Notes: generated from the sequence alone by a model not told the origin. A stretch of DNA of 64,000 nucleotides from an uncultured Turicimonas sp. (GCA_947854175.1 CANTYJ010000001.1:1-64000); one strand, 5' to 3'; positions 36,512 to 46,867 are shown, counted from the stretch's first letter. A program made the numbers and translations.

Positions 36512-38258
36512 CTTTGAAGGTTGGAATCTGAATAGTTATTTTTAATCCACCCAACTTTGATTTTGAGAACCGGATGCTCCCACTATGATTTTCTACAATG
36601 GCCTTAACAATTGAGAGTCCAAGTCCCAATCCTTCCCGTTTAGACGAATTAAGTGGTTGCGATAAACTATTTAACAATTCATCTGAAATACTTCCATTGT
36701 CTTCAACAACTATTTGAGCATCACTGTCGACTTTACGGATATCAACCGTTATCAGAGGTTGTTTGGTCTTTAAATTATTGAGAGAGTATTGTGCGTTTCT
36801 AATAAGGTTTATCAGCACTAATTCCATTTCCAATTTATTAGCACTGATAACCGGATTCGCAGTCTGCAAATACTTTACTTCGATTGAATAGCTTGAATGT
36901 CTCAAATAATTGTTGACTACACAGCTTGAGAAGTCACCTAAAAAAATATCTGTCCTCTCTGATTTCTCTCCTTTCGCATAGCTTCTTACCCGTTGAACGA
37001 TTTCACTGGCTTTAAAGGATTCCCGTCTGATCTCTTCTAAAACTTCAAGAAGTTTCTCTTTTGTCAAATTTCCGAGATCGGCGGCCCGGATTAGACTTCT
37101 TGCATAAAGATTTAATGAACCCAACGGCTGATTTAATTCATGAGCCAGCAAACCGGAGACCTGTCCTACAACGCCAGCTCTTTGTAAAGACATCATCCTT
37201 TCCTGGGCTTTTTTTGTTTCCTCATTCAGACGTCTTTCTCTTTCTAAAGCTTCTTCCAATTGCCGGGTTCTTTTCTTTACCGCGCTTGACAAAAAAGCGG
37301 AATAAGAAAAAAGCATCAATAAGAAAAAAATTGCGAAGAAAAAATATTGATAGTTATCTAGTAAGAATCTCCGAATCGACAATCTAGTAGCTTTTTCATA
37401 AGTGCCAATCTTCAGAAGTTCCTGTAACTTATCCAGTTCACTTAGATCACTGCCAACCTGCCAGTAGTTTCCAAGTTTTGTTTTGGGTTGATTTATCAAA
37501 GCTACCGTAACTTTACTAGTCAATTCGGAGCTTAAAGAAGGCATGGAAGCTAATGTCCAATTGGGATATAACGCTGTTGAGCGTTTACAAATATGCTTTT
37601 CATCATTTTTTAGGTTAATAAACTTAACGTCCGACTCCTTAAGAACTTTTCTATTAATAGCATCTTCAAGATAGCAAATTCTTAATATGCCAACATCAGA
37701 ATCTCCGTTTAGTACATCTTGGATTATGTTGTCTCTTTCCAATCCGTGAAACCGAGAAACAGAAAAGAACGTATTCGGATTAAATCCCTCTCTAGCAATC
37801 TCTCCCATTCCAGCAATATACATACCAAACGCTGTCGGTCTTCCTGCTGAAACTCTTTTACCTTGAAGATCTGCAATTTTCTCTATATCTTGTCTGTCTG
37901 CCTTAACAATAAACAATGAACCTTCACTCTTGTTTGGATCTTTCGAAAAAGGAGAGGCCGCGACAGTTAAGTCTCTTGTTCCTTCTGCTTGAAATTTTTT
38001 TGTGAAATTACTTGTACCAAGAAATAAGTCGACTTGTTTATTTTTTACTTCATTTTCTAACTGCGGTAATTCAAGAAATTTGACCTCCAACTTTCGAGGT
38101 TCAACAGCGCTTCTCAAAGTCTCTATAGTTTCTTCTACAAATTCTTTTGTAAGTAATGGATTAACAGCTGAATTAATAGCAAGTACCAGAGGCTTTTCCT
38201 CCGGTGAGGCCATGACACAGCAGCTCCAAAAGAATAACAAAAAGAAATACTTTTTCAA
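36489..38258 (-). CDS. TtrS-like sensor histidine kinase with PhnD-like periplasmic sensor
   Basis: LLAHELNQPLGSLNLYARSLIRAADLG, VEDNGS...GLGLGLSIVKAIVENHSGSI; periplasmic-binding-like N-terminus. Confidence 0.9.
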   Translation of the reverse strand: MKKYFFLLFFWSCCVMASPEEKPLVLAINSAVNPLLTKEFVEETIETLRSAVEPRKLEVKFLELPQLENEVKNKQVDLFLGTSNFTKKFQAEGTRDLTVAASPFSKDPNKSEGSLFIVKADRQDIEKIADLQGKRVSAGRPTAFGMYIAGMGEIAREGFNPNTFFSVSRFHGLERDNIIQDVLNGDSDVGILRICYLEDAINRKVLKESDVKFINLKNDEKHICKRSTALYPNWTLASMPSLSSELTSKVTVALINQPKTKLGNYWQVGSDLSELDKLQELLKIGTYEKATRLSIRRFLLDNYQYFFFAIFFLLMLFSYSAFLSSAVKKRTRQLEEALERERRLNEETKKAQERMMSLQRAGVVGQVSGLLAHELNQPLGSLNLYARSLIRAADLGNLTKEKLLEVLEEIRRESFKASEIVQRVRSYAKGEKSERTDIFLGDFSSCVVNNYLRHSSYSIEVKYLQTANPVISANKLEMELVLINLIRNAQYSLNNLKTKQPLITVDIRKVDSDAQIVVEDNGSISDELLNSLSQPLNSSKREGLGLGLSIVKAIVENHSGSIRFSKSKLGGLKITIQIPTFKDGKTYEN

Positions 38259-38398
38259 TTTTTTATACCGACCGGCGTCGAATTATTTTCTATTAAAAAC
38301 TTTTCCCTAACATGATGTTAACAACGTTTCAAGTTTTCTAACTTTAATTTCACAAAAAGTCAGTTCTAATCACTCAAGCAAATTAAAGAAAATGAAAT

Positions 38399-39361
38399 CT
38401 ATTCTTGCTGTTCTTTCGCTCGGACATGTTTCAACATATCTTTAACCATTTCATCCAGCGTAAATTTTGGTTTCCAGCCCCACTCTTTTTCAGCGCAGGT
38501 TTCGTCCATCTTGTTTGGCCAACTTTCCGCTATAGCCTTGCGTAAAGGATCTACTTCATAATGTATCTTGAACCCTGGGACATTCTTTTTAATGGCTTCG
38601 GCAATTTCTGCCGGAGAAAAACTCATTGCCGTGATGTTAAAACTATTCCGGTGGATAAGTTTTGTCGGGTCTGTTTCCATAATTTCAATGGCTGCTCTTA
38701 TAGCGTCGGGCATATACATGAAATCCATTTTTTCATTTTCCGGAATCGGACAGGCAAATGGCTCATTTCTAACTGCAGAATAGAAGATGTCAACCGCGTA
38801 ATCTGTAGTACCGCCTCCCGGAGGTGTTGCGTAAGAAATCAGTCCCGGAAAGCGTACGCTGCGTGTATCGACTCCATATCGCCTGAAGTAATAATCGGAA
38901 AGTAGCTCTCCGGTCACTTTACTGACTCCGTAAATTGAGGTCGGGCGCATTACACAATCCTGTGGAGTGTTATTTTTTGGAGAATCCGGGCCGAAGGCGC
39001 CTATCGAACTTGGCGTAAAGACCGCACATCCGTAAATTCTGGCAACTTCAAGAACATTGATCAATCCGTCAATACCAACTCTCCATGCATTGACAGGATT
39101 GGCTTCAGCGGTAGCCGATAAGACAGCAGCCAAATTATAAATAGTATCGATTTGATATCTTTTAACAACTTCTTCTATATTGTCTTTATCCAAAATATCG
39201 ACAAGTTCCGCCGGGCCAGTCTCCCGGATTTGTGCCGGGACTCCTCTGCGTTTTGTATATCCGGCAACAACCGTGCCTTTTTCTTTTAAGTGTTCACGCA
39301 GTGCAACAACGAGTTCTGATCCGATTTGGCCGGTAGAGCCAATGATTAAAACGTTTTTCAT
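38399..39361 (-). CDS. NAD-dependent epimerase/dehydratase, SDR-type L-threonine dehydrogenase-like
   Basis: NVLIIGSTGQIGSELVVALRE...VFTPSSIGAFGPDSPKNNTPQDCVMRPTSIYGVSKVTGELLSDYY. Confidence 0.8.
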   Translation of the reverse strand: MKNVLIIGSTGQIGSELVVALREHLKEKGTVVAGYTKRRGVPAQIRETGPAELVDILDKDNIEEVVKRYQIDTIYNLAAVLSATAEANPVNAWRVGIDGLINVLEVARIYGCAVFTPSSIGAFGPDSPKNNTPQDCVMRPTSIYGVSKVTGELLSDYYFRRYGVDTRSVRFPGLISYATPPGGGTTDYAVDIFYSAVRNEPFACPIPENEKMDFMYMPDAIRAAIEIMETDPTKLIHRNSFNITAMSFSPAEIAEAIKKNVPGFKIHYEVDPLRKAIAESWPNKMDETCAEKEWGWKPKFTLDEMVKDMLKHVRAKEQQE

Positions 39362-39396
39362 AATTCTTCTATATTAGGATTAAGTTTTTTGAGTCT

Positions 39397-40155
39397 TTAG
39401 AAGTAACGATAAACCAAAGAACCTACCAATAACACCAAGACGACATACAGAATATTTCTGACAAACTTGCCTCCGATTTTTATTGCGTAATAGGCCCCGA
39501 CTCTGTTTCCAATCATACTCGATACTGCGCACGGAATAGCAATAGAATAAAGGACCGAGCCTCCGGCCGCAAAGGCAAGAAAAGCTCCGAAATTTGCTGC
39601 CAGGTTAAAGACTTTTGACGTAGCAGAAGCATGAACCATACCCATCTTCATAAAAACATGAAGTGCAATTAGGTAAAAGGTACCGGCTCCCGGGCCAAAA
39701 AATCCTTCATAAAGACCGACGATAGCGCCAATGAGTCCGATTCGAAGCCAGAAGCCTTTTTTAGGAAGCTCGCCTTCGCTTAATTTAAAACCGCCTGAAA
39801 AAATGGTCAAAAGAATAGCCAATGGCAACATAATGATTATTATTTTACCCATCATTTCTGCGGGAACGAGAAGAGCAAGATTTCCACCTGTAATTGAACC
39901 GGCCATAGATGAGGCAATGCCAAGAGGAACTGCTCTCATCAAGATCAAATTTCCACGCCAAAAAGTCCAAATGGCTGCTAAAGAACCAATGCTTGTTGCA
40001 AGCTTCCCGGTACCTAAGGCCAAATGTGGAGGTACTCCGCATAACAATAAGGACGGCACTGTAATAAAACCTGCACCGCCGGCGATTGAATCGATGAATC
40101 CGGCAACAAAAAAAGCGGCGATGCAAATAAGAATAATGGTAAAGGTGACTTCCAT
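39397..40155 (-). CDS. TSUP family (TauE/SafE) transporter
   Basis: FVAGFIDSIAGGAGFITVPSLLLCGVPPHLALGTGKLATSIGS...YEGFFGPGAGTFYLIALHVFMKM. Confidence 0.9.
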   Translation of the reverse strand: MEVTFTIILICIAAFFVAGFIDSIAGGAGFITVPSLLLCGVPPHLALGTGKLATSIGSLAAIWTFWRGNLILMRAVPLGIASSMAGSITGGNLALLVPAEMMGKIIIIMLPLAILLTIFSGGFKLSEGELPKKGFWLRIGLIGAIVGLYEGFFGPGAGTFYLIALHVFMKMGMVHASATSKVFNLAANFGAFLAFAAGGSVLYSIAIPCAVSSMIGNRVGAYYAIKIGGKFVRNILYVVLVLLVGSLVYRYF

Positions 40156-40277
40156 AACCTTCTCCTCTTGATTCTTTAATTACATTTGTGGATTGTAATC
40201 ATTTTGTAATACTAGGAGAATAGCTTTAAACCGTCACGAGTATTTCTGTTGTTTTTAGTGTTATGTCGGACTACTGA

Positions 40278-40724
40278 TTAGAGTTTGCCGGTTGCCAAAA
40301 AGTAGATTAACAGCGTTAACAAAATCCCAATTAAAATGCCAAGAACCCAGTTTGTGAAATTTGTTTTTGGAGGTTGTTCAAATTTTTCTAAAAGTTCGTT
40401 GCACTTTGGACAGAACGTGGATTTAACTTTCCCCTCAACCACTTTTGCCTTCGGCATAATAGATTGACCGCAATGAGGACACTTAACTTTTAAATCCACT
40501 GAGGAAGATTGTGCGGGCGCCCCCTTTTGACGGTGGTAGAGAGTGATGGCAAACGGTTGGTCTTCAATTAAAGTAAATTCCACCACATCATTGAGAACAG
40601 GAGAATAACCTGCGTGAAGCTGTTCACTTGTATAAGTGAATTTGTTATTTTTTCCACAGTTAATTTCTCCGATATTTCCATTGTCCATAACTTTTGTTAT
40701 GACACCTTTTAATTTTTCTTCCAT
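40278..40724 (-). CDS. Small protein: cold-shock-like N-terminus, zinc ribbon, C-terminal TM
   Basis: KGVITKVMDNGNIGEINCGKNNKFTYTSEQL; CPHCGQSI...CPKC; terminal hydrophobic helix. Confidence 0.65.
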   Translation of the reverse strand: MEEKLKGVITKVMDNGNIGEINCGKNNKFTYTSEQLHAGYSPVLNDVVEFTLIEDQPFAITLYHRQKGAPAQSSSVDLKVKCPHCGQSIMPKAKVVEGKVKSTFCPKCNELLEKFEQPPKTNFTNWVLGILIGILLTLLIYFLATGKL

Positions 40725-40806
40725 TTTTATCTTTCCTTCTTCTCAGAAATCCACACCCGCTGAAGTTACTCACGGAGAACTTTAATTTTTTTATCTCTTT
40801 AGCTTC

Positions 40807-41721
40807 TCATTTTTTAGATTCTTCTTCAGGCTGAACCGTAATATGCGTAATGCCATACTTCGCATCGAGTGCTTCTCTTATTAAATCCAGAATTTCCGGC
40901 CAGTTCTGAAAATTGTTGATCGTGACGTGAGCAGATAATGCAACCTCACTTCCTGTCATATTCCAGATATGCAAATCATGAACCGATAAAATTCCGGGAA
41001 CATTGGACATCGTCGCTCCGATTTCATGATAGGACAGACCGTCAGGCACGCCGTCTAACAACAATCTGAGAGATGTTTTTACTATTGAATATGAAGACTT
41101 CAAAATAAGACAGCTGACAAACATAGAAAGAATCGGGTCAGCTTGTTCCGGGCCTCCAAAAAATATGATTAAACCCGCCAAAATCGCTGCGACAGAACCA
41201 AGCAAATCGCCCAGAACGTGAAGAAGAGCAGCCTTTGTATTAATGTTTTTTGAATCTTTGGATAAGGTCCAGGCAACTGCAATATTAACCAAGAGTCCAA
41301 TCACAGCGACAACGGCTACCCCAAGCCCATGGACCGGTTGCGGATTCGTCAATCTTTGGATGGCTTCATAAAAAATCCAACCGACAACAACAAACATAAC
41401 CAGCCCGTTAATCAGAGCTGATACAACTTCAGCCTTCGCTAAACCATATGAATATTGGGGACTGGCTGCACGTTGAGACAAAATGCTCGCCATCAACGCA
41501 AAAAGCAAGGAGGCTGAGTCCGTCACCATATGTCCGGCATCAGACAATAAGGCTAACGAATTTGAAACATAACCGCCGATAATCTCGATAACAGCAAATC
41601 CTAAAGTCAGAAAACAGGCCGCCGCAAGTAATTTTTTTGATTTCGAATCACTTTGATGTACATATTCCGAGTCTCCCCTCTGATGGGAGAGCAATTCACT
41701 GTTTTTTGGCTCTTGTAACAT
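40807..41721 (-). CDS. Cation diffusion facilitator (CDF) transporter
   Basis: GFAVIEIIGGYVSNSLALLSDAGHMVTDSASLLFALMAS. Confidence 0.93.
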   Translation of the reverse strand: MLQEPKNSELLSHQRGDSEYVHQSDSKSKKLLAAACFLTLGFAVIEIIGGYVSNSLALLSDAGHMVTDSASLLFALMASILSQRAASPQYSYGLAKAEVVSALINGLVMFVVVGWIFYEAIQRLTNPQPVHGLGVAVVAVIGLLVNIAVAWTLSKDSKNINTKAALLHVLGDLLGSVAAILAGLIIFFGGPEQADPILSMFVSCLILKSSYSIVKTSLRLLLDGVPDGLSYHEIGATMSNVPGILSVHDLHIWNMTGSEVALSAHVTINNFQNWPEILDLIREALDAKYGITHITVQPEEESKK

Positions 41722-41947
41722 AATGAATCATTTCTGTTTTTAACACCGGTTGGATATATTTATACTCTTGGCCTTCCCGAAAATGTCGACCACCCGACCA
41801 AAATCGGCTTAAAACTCAAATCCGCTGAAATAAATCCGGTCAACAAAAAAATTAGAAGATCGGTCATTAAACCAAAACCATTTGTTCGAATTAAACCCAT
41901 TTTGAGAAAACTTTTTACAAATTCCACTTTACTTTTATAAGGGTTTA

Positions 41948-42133
41948 TTCTAATATCACGAATGAGAGATGCGAATGCACTCTCACTCCTTGGGATTTGA
42001 GGTTACCAAGTTGGCTAACTTTCCCGAGCTGCCAAACAGCTCAAAAGTTGAACCACTTGGATTTGAGGATTTGAGTTCCCGTTAACTCAGTGGAACAATG
42101 AACCGCATACTTTACAGTGTGCGGTCTTTTTTT
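41948..42133 (+). ncRNA. Candidate structured ncRNA with own promoter and terminator
   Basis: TTTACA-16-TATAAG promoter (41914-41941); stem-loops 41960-41988, 42006-42060, 42072-42089; terminator 42103-42133; no ORF on + strand. Confidence 0.55.
42103..42133 (+). terminator. Strong intrinsic terminator
   Basis: CCGCATAC-tttaca-GTGTGCGG-TCTTTTTTT. Confidence 0.85.
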
Positions 42134-42136
42134 GTC

Positions 42137-42424
42137 TTAATTCTTCGTTCCTTCTTCCTGGAAAGCCGGCGAGCCGAGCATTGGAAGAACCGGAGGAAAA
42201 GAAATGATGTCATCATCACTCATCTCTAACAACGCATTCGGACCTTCCTCAGCACTGTGGAATGCATAATTGAGTTTTGCATAAACGTTGACAAGTTCTT
42301 CGTCGAGGATTTCTTTAACCTCTTCCGGACTATCTTCAATTTCCGCAATAACTTTTTCAAGCGCTTCTAGTGCATCATTTAATGTCGCCAATGTCCATTC
42401 CGGATCGTATTTAATATCGTCCAT
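42137..42424 (-). CDS. Hypothetical acidic protein (95 aa)
   Basis: ORF adjacent to GNAT gene; no family recognised. Confidence 0.55.
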   Translation of the reverse strand: MDDIKYDPEWTLATLNDALEALEKVIAEIEDSPEEVKEILDEELVNVYAKLNYAFHSAEEGPNALLEMSDDDIISFPPVLPMLGSPAFQEEGTKN

Positions 42425-42450
42425 TCGAATCTCTGCCTCTTATTAATCAT

Positions 42451-42987
42451 TTATTCCAGGGTCGGGGGCACGGTGGCTCCGGGCGCCAGAGTCTTTTGAT
42501 AAATAACGGTGTCCAACCATTTCCCGAACTTCCATCCTACGGATTTTAATTCTCCGGCCAGCTCAAAACCGCATTTTTCATGTAAACGGATGGCAACAGA
42601 ATTTGTTTTGTCGCCGATATAGGCAATCATTTGACGATAACCGATGGATTCACATTGAGCTATCAAAGCAGTCAAAAGCTGTGTCCCTACTCCGTCTCCC
42701 CGTGCTTCAGGATGAACAAAAACATGATCTGTCACTGAGTTTTTATAGCCCTGCTCAGGACTGTATGGCATGGCATATGCAAAACCTACAATTTCGCCTC
42801 CTACTTCAGCAACAAAACAGGGACAACCGTGATCCTGTGCATATTCCCGGTTACGGTTGATTTCCTTTTCCGTCGGCAACTGACGGTCCAGAGTTCCTGT
42901 ACCAAGGACGACTATTTGACTATACAAACACAACATTGCAGGAATATCTTTTTCCGTTGCATTCCTAATCTGAACTTCCAGATCCAT
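42451..42987 (-). CDS. GNAT N-acetyltransferase (phosphinothricin acetyltransferase-like)
   Basis: [20 protein letters not shown]...[23 protein letters not shown]...[26 protein letters not shown]. Confidence 0.9.
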   Translation of the reverse strand: MDLEVQIRNATEKDIPAMLCLYSQIVVLGTGTLDRQLPTEKEINRNREYAQDHGCPCFVAEVGGEIVGFAYAMPYSPEQGYKNSVTDHVFVHPEARGDGVGTQLLTALIAQCESIGYRQMIAYIGDKTNSVAIRLHEKCGFELAGELKSVGWKFGKWLDTVIYQKTLAPGATVPPTLE

Positions 42988-43110
42988 TTTTTTCTCCTAG
43001 ACCTGTTCATTCTAAAAAGATATTTGTTCTTCTTTACAAAATGTGTCCTTAATAGGCACCAAAGAAAAAATTTCAACCTAAAATTCTTTAATCAAAGAAA
43101 AAGGGAAAAA

Positions 43111-44187
43111 ATGTCTGGATCTAGCATTGGAAAATTATTTGTCGTCACCAATTTCGGCGAATCTCATGGAGTTGCGATCGGTGCAGTCATTGATGGCTGT
43201 CCGCCGGGACTGGAACTATCAGAAAGTGATATTCAAAAAGAACTTGACAGGAGAAAACCCGGAACTTCCAAATATGTTACCCAAAGAAAGGAAAGTGATA
43301 CAGTCCAGATACTGTCAGGCGTTTACAAAGGAAAAACAACCGGAACCCCGATGGCTCTATTAATAAAAAATGAAGATCAAAGAAGTAAGGACTATTCTTC
43401 GATAGAAAATATTTTCCGCCCTGCTCACGCGGACTGGAGCTATTTCTGCAAATATGGGATTCGCGATCCGCGGGGCGGCGGCAGAAGTTCTGCCCGTTTA
43501 ACCGCACCAACGGTAGCAGCCGGCGCCGTTGCAAAAAAATGGCTTAAAGAATATTTCAACATTAATATTCAAGCGTGTTTATGCCAGATAGGAGAGATTC
43601 AACTGAAGACAGATGACTTCAGCATTGTTGACGAAAACTGTTTTTTTACAGCAGACAAAGACAAAATTCCCGAATTAGAAAGATATTTGGATTCCATTCG
43701 GAAATCTCAAGACTCCGTCGGAGGTAAAGTATTTATAAAAGCTGAGAACGTTCCTGCGGGCCTCGGCCAACCGCTTTATGACAGGCTTGATGCACAGTTA
43801 GCTTATGCATTCATGGGATTAAATGCTGTAAAAGGCGTTGAAATCGGTGAAGGCTTTAATAGTGCAGAATTAAAGGGAAGCATTAATGCCGATGAGATGA
43901 GCCAGGAAGCTCCCCACTATTTCAAAACAAACCATCACGGCGGCATCCTGGGAGGGATTTCTTCAGGAAATACTATATATGCCAAAGTGGCAATTAAACC
44001 TACTCCGTCAATTAGCAGACCTTTACAATCTCTTAATACCGAATTGAAAGATACTGAAGTAAGAACGACCGGCAGACATGATCCATGTGTTGCCATCCGG
44101 GCAGTACCTGTCCTCGAAGCGTTAACTGCAATTGTCCTGATGGATATGGTCCTTCAACATCATGCTCAGTGCAGCTGGGACAGATAA
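43111..44187 (+). CDS. aroC: Chorismate synthase
   Basis: [34 protein letters not shown]...[34 protein letters not shown]; start at 43111. Confidence 0.96.
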   Translation: MSGSSIGKLFVVTNFGESHGVAIGAVIDGCPPGLELSESDIQKELDRRKPGTSKYVTQRKESDTVQILSGVYKGKTTGTPMALLIKNEDQRSKDYSSIENIFRPAHADWSYFCKYGIRDPRGGGRSSARLTAPTVAAGAVAKKWLKEYFNINIQACLCQIGEIQLKTDDFSIVDENCFFTADKDKIPELERYLDSIRKSQDSVGGKVFIKAENVPAGLGQPLYDRLDAQLAYAFMGLNAVKGVEIGEGFNSAELKGSINADEMSQEAPHYFKTNHHGGILGGISSGNTIYAKVAIKPTPSISRPLQSLNTELKDTEVRTTGRHDPCVAIRAVPVLEALTAIVLMDMVLQHHAQCSWDR

Positions 44188-44224
44188 ATTTAAACCTCCG
44201 GCTAAGGAGGTTTTCTCTTAACTC

Positions 44225-44249
44225 AAGACCACCTCATCAAGGTGGTCTT
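44225..44249. terminator. Bidirectional terminator-like hairpin
   Basis: AAGACCACCT-catca-AGGTGGTCTT. Confidence 0.5.
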
Positions 44250-44259
44250 ACTATTTGTT

Positions 44260-44412
44260 TTATTTAGAAGAACAACCGCAGCCACATTCTTCTTTTTTTG
44301 CTTCCTTCTTCTCTTTCTTGGATTCAGGACCGCAATCAGTAGCCGCTTCAACTTCTGCATCCATCAAAGCTTCAGTTTCGAGTTGTTCTTTTACTTCTTC
44401 TTTCTTGTTCAT
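44260..44412 (-). CDS. 50-aa charged protein with Cys-rich C-terminal tail (CGCGC)
   Basis: MNKKEEVKEQLETEALMDAEVEAATDCGPESKKEKKEAKKEECGCGCSSK*; SD-like AAGGAG upstream; below track cutoff. Confidence 0.55.
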   Translation of the reverse strand: MNKKEEVKEQLETEALMDAEVEAATDCGPESKKEKKEAKKEECGCGCSSK

Positions 44413-44503
44413 CGGACAATCTCCTTAACTATTAAATTAGATCTGCGTTTATTTTGCCGCTATTTCAATTCCCGCTTCTGAGATTGAGCCAATTTTGAGA
44501 AAT

Positions 44504-46054
44504 CTAATTAACCTCCTTGGCATTCAAGTCAGAGATCCGGTACCCACATATAGCTAAGGTCCCAAGATAGCAAAAAGCTGCACCGAGAATGATTGCGCAC
44601 AACAATGAAAGCTTCATTAACCAGGTCATTTGAAGATGCGCCCAGTCAATCCGGGTTTGAACAAAGAATAGAATCAAAGAAAGGATGATGCTCGCAAGAG
44701 CTACAGAACAAAACAGTTTTCTCCATCCTTGTAAGGGAGTAAAGATTTTTCTTTTTCTAAGTATCATCAATAATATGAAACTATTAAAGCACGCACCCAG
44801 ACCTACAGATAAAGCCAGACCTGCATGAGCAAAAACAGGAACGTTAATAAGATTAAAAAGCTGAGTGACAATTAAAGCAACACAGGCAACTTTGACCGGC
44901 GTTTTAATATCTTTTTGTGCATAAAAGCCGGGAGCCAGAATTTTAATGCCGATTAATCCAATGAGACCGACTGAATAACCGAGAACAGCAGTGGAAGTTT
45001 GAACCACATCGTTAGCATTAAATAAGCGGCTTTGAAAAAGTACAGACACCAACGCTTCACTAAGAAAAGCCAGTCCCAAAGCAGCGGGTACTGCAAAAGC
45101 AACAATCAGCTTTAGACCCCAGTTAAGAAGAGCGTTATATTTGTCCATTGCTCCTTTGGCATAAGCAGCCGATAAATTCGGTAAAAGAACTGTGCCTAAT
45201 GCCACCCCCAGCAAAGCTGTCGGAAACTCCATCAATCTATCCGCATAAGTCAGCCAAGTCACTGAACCTTCAGCAAGAAACGAAGCGATATTCGTGTTAA
45301 TGAGAATAGAGATATGGGCAACACCAACTGCAAATAATGCCGGCACCATCAGTTTTAAAACTTTTCTGACAGCTGCGTCTTTCAGAGAGGTTAAAGGTGA
45401 AATCGGTTTTGGCAATAAACCCCGTTTCCAAAGAGCCGGAATCTGAACGGCTAACTGTAGAAAGCCTCCTCCCATTACGCCAATTGCTAACGCAAAAATC
45501 GGTCGTTCCATATGAGGTGCAATAAACAGTGTTGCACCTATCAGCGATAAGTTAAGCAAGATAGGAACAGCTGCCGGGATTGCAAACTGCTTCCATGTAT
45601 TTAATATTGAGGAACTTAATGCAACCAGTGACATGAAGAAGATGTATGGAAACATGATTCTTGTCAATTGTGTAGCTGTCAGAAAGGTCTGAGGTTCTTC
45701 ATACAAACCGGAAGCAATGATCCAAACAAGGGCCGGGGCACAAATCACACCTAAAATACTTATCAGGAGCACGGCGCAAGCTAATAAACTTGCAACTTTG
45801 TCAATGAAAAGTTTAGCTTCACTTTGCTCTTTCGTCGATTTTGCGTCTGCAAGCATTGGCACAAAAGCTTGTTGAAATGCTCCTTCGGCAAATAATCTCC
45901 TTAGCAAATTAGGCAAACGAAAGGCTACATAATAAGCATCGGTATCTCCGCTGACGCCAAAAAAACGGGCTATCAGAATATCCCGGATCAAGCCTGTGAT
46001 TCGGGAGAGTAAGGTCATCGCAGAAATGACTGCAGCACTCTTAAAAATACTCAT
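44504..46054 (-). CDS. murJ: Lipid II flippase MurJ
   Basis: MSIFKSAAVISAMTLLSRITGLIRDILIARFFGVSGDTDAYYVAFRLPNLLRRLFAEGAFQQAFVP; start at 46054. Confidence 0.95.
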   Translation of the reverse strand: MSIFKSAAVISAMTLLSRITGLIRDILIARFFGVSGDTDAYYVAFRLPNLLRRLFAEGAFQQAFVPMLADAKSTKEQSEAKLFIDKVASLLACAVLLISILGVICAPALVWIIASGLYEEPQTFLTATQLTRIMFPYIFFMSLVALSSSILNTWKQFAIPAAVPILLNLSLIGATLFIAPHMERPIFALAIGVMGGGFLQLAVQIPALWKRGLLPKPISPLTSLKDAAVRKVLKLMVPALFAVGVAHISILINTNIASFLAEGSVTWLTYADRLMEFPTALLGVALGTVLLPNLSAAYAKGAMDKYNALLNWGLKLIVAFAVPAALGLAFLSEALVSVLFQSRLFNANDVVQTSTAVLGYSVGLIGLIGIKILAPGFYAQKDIKTPVKVACVALIVTQLFNLINVPVFAHAGLALSVGLGACFNSFILLMILRKRKIFTPLQGWRKLFCSVALASIILSLILFFVQTRIDWAHLQMTWLMKLSLLCAIILGAAFCYLGTLAICGYRISDLNAKEVN

Positions 46055-46583
46055 CTTTGATTTTCCATTTTTTGTTTGACGAAAGTTGGTCTTGAAAGAC
46101 AATGATGTGTTTGACGGTGCAGATCTTAATTGATACTTTGGTCGTGTTCCTGTTGTTAAGCTACTGAATTCCTGGTTTTTGTTGTTACGCAACAAAAATT
46201 AAAATGTAAAAAGACGAAAAATTAGACAGTTGTGAAGACTTTAAAAAACAAGCCGGTTCTTCCATTTTTAATTAAAAACAATCCTTTAAATTCAATAAAT
46301 CATTTAAATTCAAATGGTTGCATATAAATGTTTTTAAAAGATATACTTTACAGACGAATTTTTAACAACCTTTTAGGTTGTTAATCCCCTCTATATTTAT
46401 TCTTTGTTTTCTACTCAGAAAAATAAAATTTGTTGTATACTCTCGGACTTATCTGATGACGGCTGCCTCGGAACTGTCGTCTAGTATTTTTGATTAACTT
46501 TTAACAACCGGCCTAGCCCTATATTGCAGTGGCAACCGGTGATTTTTGTACAAGCCACTCGCATAGGCAAGGAATTTAAAACA

Positions 46584-46847
46584 ATGGCAAATACTAAACA
46601 AGCTCGCAAGCGCGCTATTCAGTCTGTTGCTCGCAACAAACACCTCTCAGCACAGCGCACTCGCTATCGTACAGCAATCAAATCCGTTCGCAAAGCTATC
46701 GCCACTGGCGACAAGGCTGAAGCTCAGAAAGCTTTCATCGCAGCTCAGTCTGTTATCGATTCAATGGCTGACAAGAATGTTCTGCACAAAAATGCAGCTG
46801 CTCGTCATAAGAGCCGCTTGAGTGCATTCATCAAAGCAATGGCCTAA
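46584..46847 (+). CDS. rpsT: 30S ribosomal protein S20
   Basis: [39 protein letters not shown]; start 46584. Confidence 0.97.
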   Translation: MANTKQARKRAIQSVARNKHLSAQRTRYRTAIKSVRKAIATGDKAEAQKAFIAAQSVIDSMADKNVLHKNAAARHKSRLSAFIKAMA

Positions 46848-46867
46848 TCTTAGGGCGAACAGAGAAG

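Noticed and set aside
41722-41940. Open, protein-like reading frame on + strand (...TPVGYIYTLGLPENVDHPTKIGLKLKSAEINPVNKKIRRSVIKPKPFVRIKPILRKLFTNSTLLL*)
   Set aside because: No ATG/GTG/TTG start with SD in frame and a stop just upstream; may be a gene remnant but cannot be supported as a CDS
40278-42133. NiCo/czcD-type riboswitch controlling the CDF transporter
   Set aside because: The structured element has its terminator on the + strand, opposite to the CDF gene, and the expected NiCo consensus segments were not seen
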